Below are positions 7,877-16,334 of a stretch of 54,330 bases of DNA, piece after piece. Numbering within the stretch: position 1 is the stretch's first letter; each line of letters starts with the position of its first letter. Source of the stretch: Pelolinea sp. (GTDB taxonomy: Bacteria; Chloroflexota; Anaerolineae; Anaerolineales; Anaerolineaceae); NCBI GenBank assembly GCA_030692365.1, contig JAUYCC010000050.1, forward strand, positions 1 through 54,330, given 5' to 3'. Both the position numbers and the translations under genes were made by a program. The notes below the pieces were generated by a model that saw only the letters and a program-made list of their open reading frames with translations, was not told the origin of the DNA and made no database searches.

Positions 7877-9331
7877 ATGGCGGAATATGAAGCAGTCATT
7901 GGCCTGGAAACCCACATCCAGCTCAACACCCGCTCCAAAGTCTTCTGCGCCTGTAAGGCGGATTCCTGGGAAGACGCGCCCAACACCAACATCTGTCCGG
8001 TCTGCACGGGCTTGCCGGGAGTTCTGCCTGTCTTCAATAAAGAAGTTGCTAAAAAAGCGGTTATCCTGGCGGAAGCCGTACACGCCGCTGTTCAGCCGGT
8101 ATCCTGTTTTGACCGCAAGAATTATTTCTACCCTGATCTTCCCAAAGGCTACCAAATTTCACAGTTTGATATGCCGCTGGCGCGAGGCGGGATTATTGAC
8201 CTGCCCATCCCCGCGTCCGCTGATCCCGCGGGAAAAGGTTATACCTGCCGGGTGCGCATCAACCGGCTGCATATTGAGGAAGACGCCGGCAAGACCAAAA
8301 ATGACGGCCAACAGCGGCTAGTGGATTTCAACCGCTGCGGCGTACCACTGGTGGAAATGGTCACCGAGCCAGACCTGCGTACTGCCGATGAAGCCGCGCA
8401 GTATCTGATCCGGCTGCGCCAGTTATTACGCTGGCTGGGCATTTCGGACGCGGACATGGAAAAAGGCAACCTGCGCTGCGATGCGAATGTATCCATTCGT
8501 CTGAAGGGCAGCGATGTTTTGAATCAGAAGACAGAGATCAAGAATGTCAATTCCATTGACGCGGTGCGCGACGCCATCCGCAAGGAGATCGAGCGCCAGA
8601 AACGTGATGTGGAAGAAGGCAAGACCATCGAAGCCTGGACGTTGGAATGGGATGAGGATACCGGCACCCTGCGCAAAATGCGCTCCAAGGAAACCGAAGC
8701 GGATTACCGCTACTTCCGCGAACCTGACCTGCTGCCGCTGGAGATCAGCCCGGAGTGGAAGGCGGAAATCCTCGTTGGATTCCCTGAAGGGCCGCTCGAG
8801 CGGCGCCTGCGCTTTATGAGCGATTACAAACTGCCTAAATACGACGCTGATATCCTGACCCTGGAACGCGGGCTTTCGGATTATTTTGAGAAAACGGCCA
8901 AGGCTTATGCGGGTGAAACCAAAAAGGTTTCCAACTGGCTGATGAACGATGTGCTGCGCATGGTCAATGACCAGGGGTTGAACCCTGCAGAGATGAAGCT
9001 GACACCGGAATATCTGGCTGAACTGATCAGCCTGGTGGACGCGGGCACCATCAACATCACCACCGGCAAAGCGCTGCTCCAGCAGATTAATGAAAGCGGC
9101 AAGGCGCCCAAAGCTCTCGTAGAAGAGCAGGGATTGGCGCAGGTGACCGATGACAGCGCTATCCGCGCGGCCTGCCAGAAGGTTGTGGACACCAACCCGA
9201 ACGAGGTTGCGGCGTTCAAGGCGGGCAAGGAAACCCTGATGGGCTGGTTCGTCGGCCAGGTGATGCGCGAGATGAAGGGCAAGGCGGACGCGAAACTCGT
9301 AGCACAGATTTTAAAAGAACTTCTATCATAA
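7877..9331 (+). CDS. gatB: Aspartyl/glutamyl-tRNA(Asn/Gln) amidotransferase subunit B
   Basis: About 484 residues, starting MAEYEAVIGLETHIQL, the invariant GatB opening. Zinc-site cysteines appear as CAC then CPVC near residues 24-44, and the kinase-like cradle contains DFNRCGVPLVE and YRYFREPDLLPL. GatB phosphorylates the misacylated tRNA and hosts transamidation; the C-terminal YqeY-like helical domain binds tRNA. An upstream in-frame extension is rejected because it lies inside gatA, while the ATG at 7877 has GGAGG nearby. Confidence 0.95.
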   Translation: MAEYEAVIGLETHIQLNTRSKVFCACKADSWEDAPNTNICPVCTGLPGVLPVFNKEVAKKAVILAEAVHAAVQPVSCFDRKNYFYPDLPKGYQISQFDMPLARGGIIDLPIPASADPAGKGYTCRVRINRLHIEEDAGKTKNDGQQRLVDFNRCGVPLVEMVTEPDLRTADEAAQYLIRLRQLLRWLGISDADMEKGNLRCDANVSIRLKGSDVLNQKTEIKNVNSIDAVRDAIRKEIERQKRDVEEGKTIEAWTLEWDEDTGTLRKMRSKETEADYRYFREPDLLPLEISPEWKAEILVGFPEGPLERRLRFMSDYKLPKYDADILTLERGLSDYFEKTAKAYAGETKKVSNWLMNDVLRMVNDQGLNPAEMKLTPEYLAELISLVDAGTINITTGKALLQQINESGKAPKALVEEQGLAQVTDDSAIRAACQKVVDTNPNEVAAFKAGKETLMGWFVGQVMREMKGKADAKLVAQILKELLS

Positions 9332-9375
9332 GCGCGAATCCCAAAACCATCTGCGCCTGTTTTCCTGTTTAATAG

Positions 9376-9428
9376 TACCCACAGTAGGGCGGATATCCCT
9401 ATCCGCCGAATAACCTATATAGTGGGTA
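9376..9428. repeat. Nested palindrome (REP-like) after gatB
   Basis: Inner hairpin GGCGGATA (9388-9395) / TATCCGCC (9400-9407) with a 4-base loop, enclosed by TACCCAC (9376-9382) / GTGGGTA (9422-9428). There is no T-run, so a dispersed palindromic repeat or mRNA-end stabiliser is as likely as a terminator. Confidence 0.5.
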
Positions 9429-9467
9429 TATTCAATCAGTGGAACAATTTCTAAAGAATATGAACAA

Positions 9468-9497
9468 TGTGACTATTAATATCATAATGTAGTCACA
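9468..9497. promoter_or_regulatory. Candidate operator of the Phd-type antitoxin
   Basis: A perfect 8-bp inverted repeat, TGTGACTA (9468-9475) and TAGTCACA (9490-9497), with half-sites 22 bp apart centre to centre, or two helical turns. It lies 16-45 bases before the antitoxin start. Phd/YefM proteins autorepress by binding such palindromes, so autoregulation is inferred. Confidence 0.5.
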
Positions 9498-9513
9498 ATA
9501 TTAAGGTATAAAA

Positions 9514-9789
9514 ATGGAAAACAAAAATGTTGGCATCAGGGATTTAAAATCCCAATTAAGTAATTATCTGAAAAAAGTAAAGATGGGTGAAACTATTACT
9601 ATAACCGACCACGGCAAACCAATCGCCCGCATCATTCCGATTGGCATGGCATATGAATTATCAATTTCTTCTTTGGTTGATTTCGGGCTTGCGGAGTGGA
9701 ACAAAATGCCTCTGAAACCTCAAAAACCCGTTGTGAAAAACAAAAGTAATCAGCAGGTCTCAGATATCCTGCTGGATATGAGAGTTTGA
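9514..9789 (+). CDS. Phd/YefM-family antitoxin, without adjacent toxin
   Basis: A 91-residue protein. The N-terminal NVGIRDLKSQLSNYLKKV and GETITITDHGKPIARI are the Phd/YefM DNA-binding core; the C-terminal tail, rich in K, P and Q, would normally wrap a toxin. No VapC, Doc or RelE-type gene follows: a bidirectional terminator and the oppositely oriented bacterioferritin gene come next. It is therefore a solitary antitoxin or DNA-binding regulator. An AAGG site lies about 8 bases before the ATG. The region is more A/T-rich than the gat operon, which may reflect transfer. Confidence 0.85.
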   Translation: MENKNVGIRDLKSQLSNYLKKVKMGETITITDHGKPIARIIPIGMAYELSISSLVDFGLAEWNKMPLKPQKPVVKNKSNQQVSDILLDMRV

Positions 9790-9835
9790 TTCCCTCTCAA
9801 AATTTCATCGCATAAGAATGATTTGTAAGAACAAT

Positions 9836-9858
9836 AAAGCCGGGAAAAACCCGGCTTT
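9836..9858. terminator. Bidirectional terminator (antitoxin / bacterioferritin)
   Basis: Stem AAAGCCGGG (9836-9844) / CCCGGCTTT (9850-9858), loop of five A, with T-runs usable in both directions. It separates two convergent genes. Confidence 0.85.
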
Positions 9859-9877
9859 TGCTTTACTTCTAAACCGA

Positions 9878-10348
9878 TTAATCTTTACCCTGGTTGGAAA
9901 GATAGATCTGGATACCCATCTGCTTGATCTGGTCCTTCTGGGTTTCGATCCAGTCAATGTGGGCTTCCTCATCCTTGAGGATAGATTCCATCAGTTCGCG
10001 TGAGCCGTTATCACCTGTCTCCACGGCTAATTTAACGCCGTCATTATAGGATTTAACCGCGCCATCTTCGGCAGTCCAGTCATTGCCAATCTGTTTTTCA
10101 TCGTCGGCTCCGATATGGATGGCCTTGTAAGAACTGACAACCGGAGTCCCCTCCAGGAAGAGGATGCGGTCGATCAGCCGCTCAGCGTGCTTCATTTCGT
10201 CAATGGCACGTTTTTCAACTGTATCAGCCAGGGCTTGATAGCCCCAGTTGACGGCCATTTGCGCGTGAACCATATACTGGTTGACCGCGGTCAGTTCGTC
10301 CGATAACAAATCATTCAATTTCGCGATAATTTTCTCGTTACCTTTCAC
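9878..10348 (-). CDS. bfr: Bacterioferritin
   Basis: A 156-residue bacterioferritin. The ferroxidase residues sit at canonical numbers: E18, E51, H54, E94, E127 and H130. The heme ligand M52 is present in IDEMKHAERL, which separates it from heme-free ferritins. It would form a 24-subunit shell storing iron as ferric mineral and detoxifying peroxide. The start is GTG with a strong GGAGGT site; the next gene upstream on this strand is far away, so it is monocistronic. Confidence 0.95.
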   Translation of the reverse strand: MKGNEKIIAKLNDLLSDELTAVNQYMVHAQMAVNWGYQALADTVEKRAIDEMKHAERLIDRILFLEGTPVVSSYKAIHIGADDEKQIGNDWTAEDGAVKSYNDGVKLAVETGDNGSRELMESILKDEEAHIDWIETQKDQIKQMGIQIYLSNQGKD

Positions 10349-10437
10349 AGCTACCTCCGTTTATTTGATTTATTCCCACTCTTAAAATTATAGCATTTAA
10401 GAAAAGCAGAAACTACCACTGACTGATGAGGATTGGT

Positions 10438-10662
10438 CTAAAAAATCCCGCGCACCATCAGCAGGAATCCGAAGACGATCATCGGTATTCCCAGCGGGGC
10501 GGTGATGACCAGGGCGGTCAGCACAATGCCAACGATCATGATGGCCAGGCCGATGACGGCGGCCACCAGCCGTCCGGTCAGTTTAATGATGCCCTCGATC
10601 AGGCCCATCAGGACTTTGAACGGCCAAAGCAGCCAGGGGGTTTGTTGTGTCGTATTATTCAT
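10438..10662 (-). CDS. Small two-helix membrane protein
   Basis: A 74-residue protein with two hydrophobic helices (about 30-50, LVAAVIGLAIMIVGIVLTAL, and 53-70, APLGIPMIVFGFLLMV). The ribosome binding site is GGAG, 7 bases before the ATG. It is divergent from a PspC-domain gene and may share envelope-stress regulation with it. No named family is recognised with certainty. Confidence 0.7.
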   Translation of the reverse strand: MNNTTQQTPWLLWPFKVLMGLIEGIIKLTGRLVAAVIGLAIMIVGIVLTALVITAPLGIPMIVFGFLLMVRGIF

Positions 10663-10780
10663 TTTTTCTCCTTGTACCTATTAATACGGAAAACTGGCCT
10701 TCTGGTTTTGAGTTTAACGCGCAACCCTATGCGTCAGCCTGCGTATATGAGATATAGATTATCAAAAAAGGAGAATAACA

Positions 10781-10978
10781 ATGTCTGACAACAATGTTAA
10801 ACGGCTTTACCGCTCCAGGGACAACCGTATGATCTCCGGCGTGTGCGCCGGTTTGGCTGAGTATATGGATGTAGACCCCACCATCGTGCGTCTGCTGTTT
10901 GTGCTTGGCTTGTTTGCCGGAGGCGCGACCTTCTGGGCATACCTGGTGATGATGCTGGTCGTACCCGAGGAACAGTAA
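10781..10978 (+). CDS. PspC-domain membrane protein
   Basis: A 65-residue protein with the compact PspC domain: RLYRSRDNRMISGVCAGLAEYMDVDPTIVRLLF, then a transmembrane helix ending VVPEE. PspC proteins sense or signal phage-shock-like envelope stress at the inner membrane. No pspA or pspB homologue is adjacent. An AAAGGAG ribosome binding site lies 7 bases before the ATG, and a strong terminator follows. Confidence 0.9.
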   Translation: MSDNNVKRLYRSRDNRMISGVCAGLAEYMDVDPTIVRLLFVLGLFAGGATFWAYLVMMLVVPEEQ

Positions 10979-11003
10979 ATTTGGATTGCAGTAAGCCCCA
11001 ATA

Positions 11004-11032
11004 AAAACCGGCGGTTGAAAATCGCCGGTTTT
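11004..11032. terminator. Bidirectional terminator (pspC / FkbM gene)
   Basis: Stem AAAACCGGCG (11004-11013) / CGCCGGTTTT (11023-11032) between convergent genes, with A/T-rich flanks on both sides. Confidence 0.85.
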
Positions 11033-11042
11033 GGTTTTAAAT

Positions 11043-11909
11043 TTACGAATCAGGTGTCGCGATAACGTAGGCTTTCCAGTCCAGTTCGGAAAGCGACCGG
11101 ATGGCAGGAGCGCCTTTGCGCATGGGGCGCAGTGTATAGCCGTTGGCTTTCAGGCAACCCCACACCTGGCGCGCGGCTTCTTCACCGTGCAGCTCGATCA
11201 ATAACACAGGCCTGGCTTCTTTTAATAAGCGCGGCATGCCCGCCAGCGCCATTCCCTCGCCGCCTTCAATATCCATTTTGATCACTGCGGGTTCCGGATT
11301 CCCATTGATATATACAAAATCATCCAGGGCAATTCCCTGAACCCTGATGGTTTGGGTGTAATGCTCATCGCGGCCGGCGGACCCCAGCGCCTTGCCCATC
11401 GCGCCAGAGGCGTGGGCGAGAAAACTGACCTCGTCTGTCTTGTCCACAACCGCCGCGTGAACAACCTGAACCCGTTCCTGCATGGCGTTCAGATCCACGT
11501 TTTGATTCAGGCGTACGATGTTGGCGGGCAAGGCTTCAAAAGAAAAAACCTTACCCTGGTTTTCAACCAATCGGGCAGCCATCAGGCTGATATACCCGAT
11601 ATTGGCGCCCACGTCGTAAACCACCATGCCGGGTTTGATGATTTGCCGGGCGGCAGCCTGCAGATCGGGTTCATAGGTGCCCAGCCAGTAATCTTTTTCG
11701 GTATGCAGGTCCAACGCCATGCACAAGCCTTCAAGCACTCCCGCGGCGATGGTGACTTCCGTGATGCCCTCCGGTACGGCCTCGTTGAGCGAGCGGCGAA
11801 TGAAGCGGGCAAGAAAAGGGACTTTATACAGCCAGCGTTTTACCGGCGCTGGTAGAGCCCGCGCCGCCCAGGCGGCCATTTTCATCAGGAAGTTATCTTT
11901 ATCAGTCAA
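11043..11909 (-). CDS. FkbM-family SAM-dependent methyltransferase
   Basis: A 288-residue protein. The SAM-binding core is VVYDVGANIGYISLMAAR (about residues 95-112), followed by VFSFEALPANIVRLNQNV and VIKMDIEGGEGMALAG, all characteristic of the FkbM domain. Such enzymes O-methylate sugars or other small substrates, often in glycan pathways. The substrate is unknown and no glycan genes are adjacent. The long start is a TTG with a weak site; ATG codons 8 and 10 residues in are alternatives. Confidence 0.88.
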   Translation of the reverse strand: MTDKDNFLMKMAAWAARALPAPVKRWLYKVPFLARFIRRSLNEAVPEGITEVTIAAGVLEGLCMALDLHTEKDYWLGTYEPDLQAAARQIIKPGMVVYDVGANIGYISLMAARLVENQGKVFSFEALPANIVRLNQNVDLNAMQERVQVVHAAVVDKTDEVSFLAHASGAMGKALGSAGRDEHYTQTIRVQGIALDDFVYINGNPEPAVIKMDIEGGEGMALAGMPRLLKEARPVLLIELHGEEAARQVWGCLKANGYTLRPMRKGAPAIRSLSELDWKAYVIATPDS

Positions 11910-11963
11910 CGGGTAAAAATCCTGGTTAAATGTAAATTAGATGGCAAAAAAAAATGGATGAGA

Positions 11964-12449
11964 TTAACCCTTTGGCCAGGCATCCTTCAGGCGCTGGTAG
12001 GTTTCACACAGCTCTTCGGGCAGCACGCGCGTGCCGCTGACCGAGGTCATAAAATTGGTGTCGCCGCCCCAGCGCGGTACAACATGAAAGTGGATGTGGT
12101 TGGCTATCCCGGCGCCCGCCATTGCGCCCAAATTGGCGCCGATGTTAAAGCCCTCGGGTTTAAAGACCGTGTTGATGGCGGTGATGGCCTGCCGAATGAG
12201 CAGCATCACCTCAGAAAGCGAAGCTTCATCCAGTTCTTCCATAGTGCTGGCGTGCGTGTAGGGCACCACCATCACATGCCCGCTGGTGTAGGGGTAGCGG
12301 TTGAGGATCACAAACGCCAGCTTCCCACGTTTGACGATGAGGTTGTCCACCCCGTCTTTTTTCTTGAGGGCGTGACAGAAGATGCAGCCGCGCGGGGCTT
12401 TCTGCCGTGCAATATATTTCATGCGCCAGGGCGACCAGATGTGATCCAT
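11964..12449 (-). CDS. HIT-family nucleotide hydrolase/transferase
   Basis: A 161-residue HIT protein. The histidine triad reads HIHFHVVPRW (about residues 117-126), and CIFCHA near residue 22 resembles the zinc site of the longer Ap4A phosphorylase-like HIT group. Members cleave or phosphorolyse dinucleoside polyphosphates or nucleotide phosphoramidates. It is monocistronic: upstream on its strand is the inverted-repeat region before xseA. Confidence 0.9.
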   Translation of the reverse strand: MDHIWSPWRMKYIARQKAPRGCIFCHALKKKDGVDNLIVKRGKLAFVILNRYPYTSGHVMVVPYTHASTMEELDEASLSEVMLLIRQAITAINTVFKPEGFNIGANLGAMAGAGIANHIHFHVVPRWGGDTNFMTSVSGTRVLPEELCETYQRLKDAWPKG

Positions 12450-12518
12450 AAGTTTCGTTGTGTTCCTTTCGGGAATATTCTAATGCATTATGAAGGAGAC
12501 ATGAAATTTGATAGAAAG

Positions 12519-12618
12519 ATAAGACCCTAAAGGTTCTCAACAGAATTGAGATTTAAAAACAGAATGGCTCATTCTTTTTTTGTATTTTGACATCACGAAT
12601 AAACCTTTAGGGTCTTAT
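12519..12618. repeat. 17-bp perfect inverted repeat enclosing 66 bases
   Basis: ATAAGACCCTAAAGGTT at 12519-12535 and its exact complement at 12602-12618. Inside is a small hairpin AGAATG (12561-12566) / CATTCT (12570-12575) followed by seven T, which looks like a plus-strand terminator. The unit may be a small non-coding mobile repeat (MITE-like) or a long hairpin insulating xseA from upstream transcription. Confidence 0.6.
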
Positions 12619-12629
12619 TAGCGGATTGA

Positions 12630-12658
12630 TTGACACCCGCTCCCTTCAAAGGTATGCT
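12630..12658 (+). promoter_or_regulatory. Strong sigma-70-type promoter of xseA (leaderless start)
   Basis: TTGACA (12630-12635), 17-base spacer, TATGCT (12653-12658), then only six bases to the ATG at 12665. No ribosome binding site is present, so transcription would start at or next to the start codon. Confidence 0.75.
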
Positions 12659-12664
12659 AACACT

Positions 12665-13888
12665 ATGGAAAATGACCCTTCAGCCTTTACCCAGCCGGTT
12701 TATTCCGTTTCTGACCTGACCGCTTATATTCGTGCGGTTCTGGAAAGCAACGAAAACCTGGCGAATATCTGGGTATCAGGTGAGATCTCCAACCTGTCGA
12801 GGCCGAATTCCGGGCATATTTACTTCACGCTTAAAGATTCCGGGGCGTCGCTGCGCTGCGTCATCTGGCGCGAGCAGGCCCGCTACCTGAGCGCCGTACT
12901 GCGCGACGGCATGGCGGTGGAAGCTCACGGAGCGGTGAGCGTCTATGAGCAAGGCGGGCAATACCAGCTTTATGTGGACGGGCTGCGAGCGGCCGGGGAA
13001 GGGCTGCTTTATCAGGAATTTTTACGCCTGAAAGCCAAACTGGATGCGGAAGGCTTGTTCGATGAAGAACGCAAACGCCCCCTTCCACGCCTGCCAAAAA
13101 CCGTGGGCGTGGTGACCTCCGCTACCGGTGCGGCCTTTCAGGATATCCTCAACACCCTGCGGGCGCGCTGCCCGCTGGTGGAAGTGGTGTTGGCGCCCGT
13201 GCCCGTGCAGGGCGAGGCCGCCCCGGCGCAGATCGCGGCCGCGATTGAAGCCTTGAACTTTTCCGTAAAACCGGATGTCATCATCGTGGGACGCGGCGGC
13301 GGGTCATTGGAGGACCTGTGGGCGTTCAACGATGAACGTGTGGTGCGGGCGGTGGCTGCGTCTCAGGCGCCGGTGATCAGCGGGGTGGGGCATGAAACCG
13401 ATTTCACCCTGACCGATTTTGCCGCTGACCTGCGCGCGCCGACCCCCACCGGCGCTGCGATGATGGCTGTTCCGGATATCGCCGACCTCGCTACTGAACT
13501 GCAATCTTACGCGCTGCGCCTGGCACAGACCGCGCGGGATGAAATTGACATGCGCCGTTACGCGCTGACAACCATTGTCCACCGTCTTGAAAGCCTCTCG
13601 CCGCGCTGGCAGGTGCGGCAGGGCATGCAGCGTCTGGACGACCTCTCGCTGAGATTGGCAGCCGGGATTAAAAACTACTTGCGCGCTGAAGCGGCACATC
13701 TGGCTTCGATGAGTGGGCATCTTGCGGCGCTTGACCCGCGCAACGTGTTAAAACGCGGTTACGCGCTGGTGCGCGACGAAGGCGGCAGGTTGGTGACTTC
13801 CATTCTAAAGGTAAAATTAGGCCAGACAGTGGATGTGCTCCTTCACGATGGAGCTTTTGACGCGGTTGTGAAGGAAGTCAAGAAATAA
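12665..13888 (+). CDS. xseA: Exodeoxyribonuclease VII large subunit
   Basis: About 407 residues. An N-terminal OB-fold (VYSVSDLTAYIRAVLE, WVSGEISNLSRPNSGHIYFTLKD) precedes the catalytic domain with VGVVTSATGAAFQDI, the DVIIVGRGGGSLEDLWAFNDE segment and GVGHETDFTLTDFAAD. With XseB it degrades single-stranded DNA in both directions. The start is set at 12665 because the strong promoter ends just before it; a longer TTG start at 12626 would lie upstream of that promoter. xseB follows after 14 bases. Confidence 0.94.
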   Translation: MENDPSAFTQPVYSVSDLTAYIRAVLESNENLANIWVSGEISNLSRPNSGHIYFTLKDSGASLRCVIWREQARYLSAVLRDGMAVEAHGAVSVYEQGGQYQLYVDGLRAAGEGLLYQEFLRLKAKLDAEGLFDEERKRPLPRLPKTVGVVTSATGAAFQDILNTLRARCPLVEVVLAPVPVQGEAAPAQIAAAIEALNFSVKPDVIIVGRGGGSLEDLWAFNDERVVRAVAASQAPVISGVGHETDFTLTDFAADLRAPTPTGAAMMAVPDIADLATELQSYALRLAQTARDEIDMRRYALTTIVHRLESLSPRWQVRQGMQRLDDLSLRLAAGIKNYLRAEAAHLASMSGHLAALDPRNVLKRGYALVRDEGGRLVTSILKVKLGQTVDVLLHDGAFDAVVKEVKK

Positions 13889-13902
13889 CAAAGGAAAAAC
13901 TG

Positions 13903-14139
13903 ATGGCCAAAACACCTGCGCCCTCGCAGGATCTGACCTATGAACAGGCTTTAGCCGAACTGGAAAAGCTACTTTCCGCTCTGGAAGGCGAATCCAAAGA
14001 CCTTGAAGGCACCATGGCCATGTTTGAACGCGGCAAGGCGCTCATCGCGCGCTGCCAGGAGCTGCTGGAGAAGGCGGAACTGAAGGTGCGACAGCTTGCA
14101 GCAAACGGTGAATTAACTGATTTAGAGGAGCAGGACTGA
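13903..14139 (+). CDS. xseB: Exodeoxyribonuclease VII small subunit
   Basis: A 78-residue protein with the family pattern LTYEQALAELEKLLSALE, MAMFERGKALIARCQELLEKAE and KVRQL. Several copies bind the long helical region of XseA. AAAGGA precedes the ATG. The gene sits between xseA and a PAP2-like gene whose ATG follows its stop after one base. Confidence 0.93.
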   Translation: MAKTPAPSQDLTYEQALAELEKLLSALEGESKDLEGTMAMFERGKALIARCQELLEKAELKVRQLAANGELTDLEEQD

Positions 14140-14140
14140 A

Positions 14141-14611
14141 ATGCTCTGCAGCCTGATCCATAACCGTGTGCTTCTTGCTGCCGTCCTGGCCTGGACCATC
14201 GGGCAGTTCCTAAAGGCGCCGCTTGATTATGTGCTCAACAAACGCTGGAACTGGGGCATCATCCTCAGCCCGGGCGGCATGCCCAGCTCGCACACCGCGC
14301 TGGTCACCTCAGTGACATTGGCGATCGGATTTCAGGAAGGCTTTGCCTCACCCCTGTTCGCACTGTCCTTTGCTATCGGCATGATCGTGGTTTATGACGC
14401 AGCCGGCGTGCGCCGCCAGGCGGGCATCCACGCGGAACGCATTAATGAGATGATGAAATCATTTTTCGAAAACCGCGGCATCCCCGAAAAAGAACTTAAG
14501 GAAGTGCTTGGCCACACACCCTTTGAGGTCATAACCGGTGTGATTTTGGGGATCCTGATCAGCTTGGTGCTTTTCTGGTTGTTCCCGTTCAGCCCGGCCA
14601 CATCGTGCTGA
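14141..14611 (+). CDS. Divergent PAP2-family (DUF212) membrane protein
   Basis: A 156-residue protein with several membrane segments. The motif GGMPSSHTALVTS (about residues 45-57) and the later VVYDAAGVRRQAG plus HTPFEVITGVILG define the divergent PAP2/DUF212 family, related to lipid phosphatases but with modified catalytic motifs. The role in bacteria is uncertain; membrane lipid phosphate metabolism is plausible. It is translationally coupled to xseB, and its 3' end overlaps the oppositely oriented herA by 23 bases. Confidence 0.88.
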   Translation: MLCSLIHNRVLLAAVLAWTIGQFLKAPLDYVLNKRWNWGIILSPGGMPSSHTALVTSVTLAIGFQEGFASPLFALSFAIGMIVVYDAAGVRRQAGIHAERINEMMKSFFENRGIPEKELKEVLGHTPFEVITGVILGILISLVLFWLFPFSPATSC

Positions 14612-16322
14612 TAGTCTTATCCCGGTCAAAATCACCTTTTTTCGCGCTCTTGATTTCATTCCAGAACTGCTCGTCATAACGGCGCGAGCGCACCAGGATG
14701 GGCATGGGAACGCCCCAGCCCAGCAGCAGCACTTCTTCCTTGGGCTGCAGGCGTGCCAGCATGCCGCGCAGCGCCTCGCGCGAGGCCAGTCCCGAAAGCG
14801 CCGCAGTGACATCGTCATCATCTCCCAACCAGCCGCACACGCGCGTGCCGAGCTGCGACATGACCTCATCGTAGATCTGCGACGGGCGCTGGTCAATGAC
14901 CAGCAGGGTGACGTAATATTTGCGCATTTCGCGCGCGATGGTGCTGAAGGTGGTCTGCGAAGCCATCTCGCGATTGAGCAGTTTGTGAGCTTCTTCCACG
15001 GCAATGACCAGCGGGCGCGGTTCAGGTGCGCTCTGGCTGCGGAAGGCGTTGGTCAGTTTTTCCCATTCCTCGCGGATACGGCGAGTGAGCAGGTTGGACA
15101 CCAGCAGGTAGTCCAGGTCGTTTTCATGCTTCCCGAAGGAAAGCACAATATGCTTGCCTTTTTTCAGGGCGTCGATAATATCCTGTATGTAATTGGATGG
15201 GGGATTTTCAATAATGTAATCCAGATTGAAAACCCGTTTCATCTTGCTGTGCAGGCCTTTGGCAGCCATCTCGTTGACGCCGTTCTGGTTCGCCCAGTAA
15301 GTAACGCTGTCGGGAGCCGCGATTTTTTTGCCGTCCTCGGTCTCAATCTGCGAATCAGTTTTCATTTCCCTGAAGGCTTTAAACCAGCCCTCCTGCCTAA
15401 AGGACGTCACCAAAGCATCCAGGGTGGTGGACGTGGTTTCTTTCAGGTTCAGTTCACGCGTCAGCAGTTCGATATCGGCGGTGGTAATGTCGCGGTAGCC
15501 CAGAACCAGGTTGAAATCCGGGACTGTCTCGCGGATCTTGGTGTCGCCGCCCAGGCCGACGATCCGAACTTTGCTGCGCCCAAAAGCGGTACGCAGCCCG
15601 ATGACATTCTTGCCGGTGTCAGAGGCAGTGTCATCCAGCCCGTATTCGTTGTGCATATCATACACCAGCACCGACGCTTTATCGTGGTCGATCAGCCCGG
15701 CCAGCAGAATGCGCGTGAGGAAGGATTTGCCGGTGCCGGTGGCGCCAAAGATGCCGGAAGAACGCTGCACAAATTTCTCCAGGTTAATGCACACCGGGTG
15801 GTTCTGTTCGCGGGTAGTGCCGACAGAGAAGTTACCCGGTTCATCCGGATCGCCGAAGATCTCGGCAATATCCTGCGGGGCGGCCAGGCGCGCCTGCGCG
15901 TGGTGGGCGGGTAAGGTCTTGACCGGCATGGGGCGCGGTTCTTCCTTTTCACCAGAGTCAATGGGCGCGCGCCAGGCGGAATAGAGCGGGGATGAAGGGT
16001 CGGGACCGCGTTCGAGCATTAGCGCGGGCATGACCACCAGGTTGGTAAACAGCGTCTGGCCGTGCAACAGTCCCGCCAGGGCGGGCGGCAGGCGTGTTTC
16101 GCTCTGCTCGTCCGCAAAGCGCGGATCGGTGGCGCCCAGCTGTAGATCGGTGGCGATGCCGTAAAACTGCCAGTTGCCGCTCTCGATGACGACAAAGGAG
16201 CCCTCCTGCACCTGATGGGCGGGGACGGTAAGGCGCACGTTCAGATTTTCCTTTAGCCCGCCGCTGACCACATACCCGACTGGCTGCAGGGTATTTTCGG
16301 ATAAGTTCTTGGTTTCTGCCAT
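14589..16322 (-). CDS. herA: HerA-type DNA-translocating ATPase
   Basis: A 577-residue HerA/FtsK-superfamily ATPase. An N-terminal HAS-barrel-like region comes first, then Walker A GATGTGKS (193-200), VLVYDMHNEYG, and a C-terminal half with LVIAVEEAHKLL (Walker B, Glu pair) and LVIDQRPSQIYDEV (sensor-like). In archaea HerA forms a hexamer on NurA and drives end resection of double-strand breaks; the bacterial pairing here suggests the same. It is the last gene of a nurA-small protein-herA operon, with GGAAGG before the ATG. Confidence 0.92.
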   Translation of the reverse strand: MAETKNLSENTLQPVGYVVSGGLKENLNVRLTVPAHQVQEGSFVVIESGNWQFYGIATDLQLGATDPRFADEQSETRLPPALAGLLHGQTLFTNLVVMPALMLERGPDPSSPLYSAWRAPIDSGEKEEPRPMPVKTLPAHHAQARLAAPQDIAEIFGDPDEPGNFSVGTTREQNHPVCINLEKFVQRSSGIFGATGTGKSFLTRILLAGLIDHDKASVLVYDMHNEYGLDDTASDTGKNVIGLRTAFGRSKVRIVGLGGDTKIRETVPDFNLVLGYRDITTADIELLTRELNLKETTSTTLDALVTSFRQEGWFKAFREMKTDSQIETEDGKKIAAPDSVTYWANQNGVNEMAAKGLHSKMKRVFNLDYIIENPPSNYIQDIIDALKKGKHIVLSFGKHENDLDYLLVSNLLTRRIREEWEKLTNAFRSQSAPEPRPLVIAVEEAHKLLNREMASQTTFSTIAREMRKYYVTLLVIDQRPSQIYDEVMSQLGTRVCGWLGDDDDVTAALSGLASREALRGMLARLQPKEEVLLLGWGVPMPILVRSRRYDEQFWNEIKSAKKGDFDRDKTISTMWPG

Positions 16323-16334
16323 GACTACCTTCCT

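Noticed and set aside
14985-15914. Plus-strand open frame of about 309 codons inside herA
   Set aside because: Antisense shadow of the HerA ATPase; the minus-strand frame holds Walker motifs.
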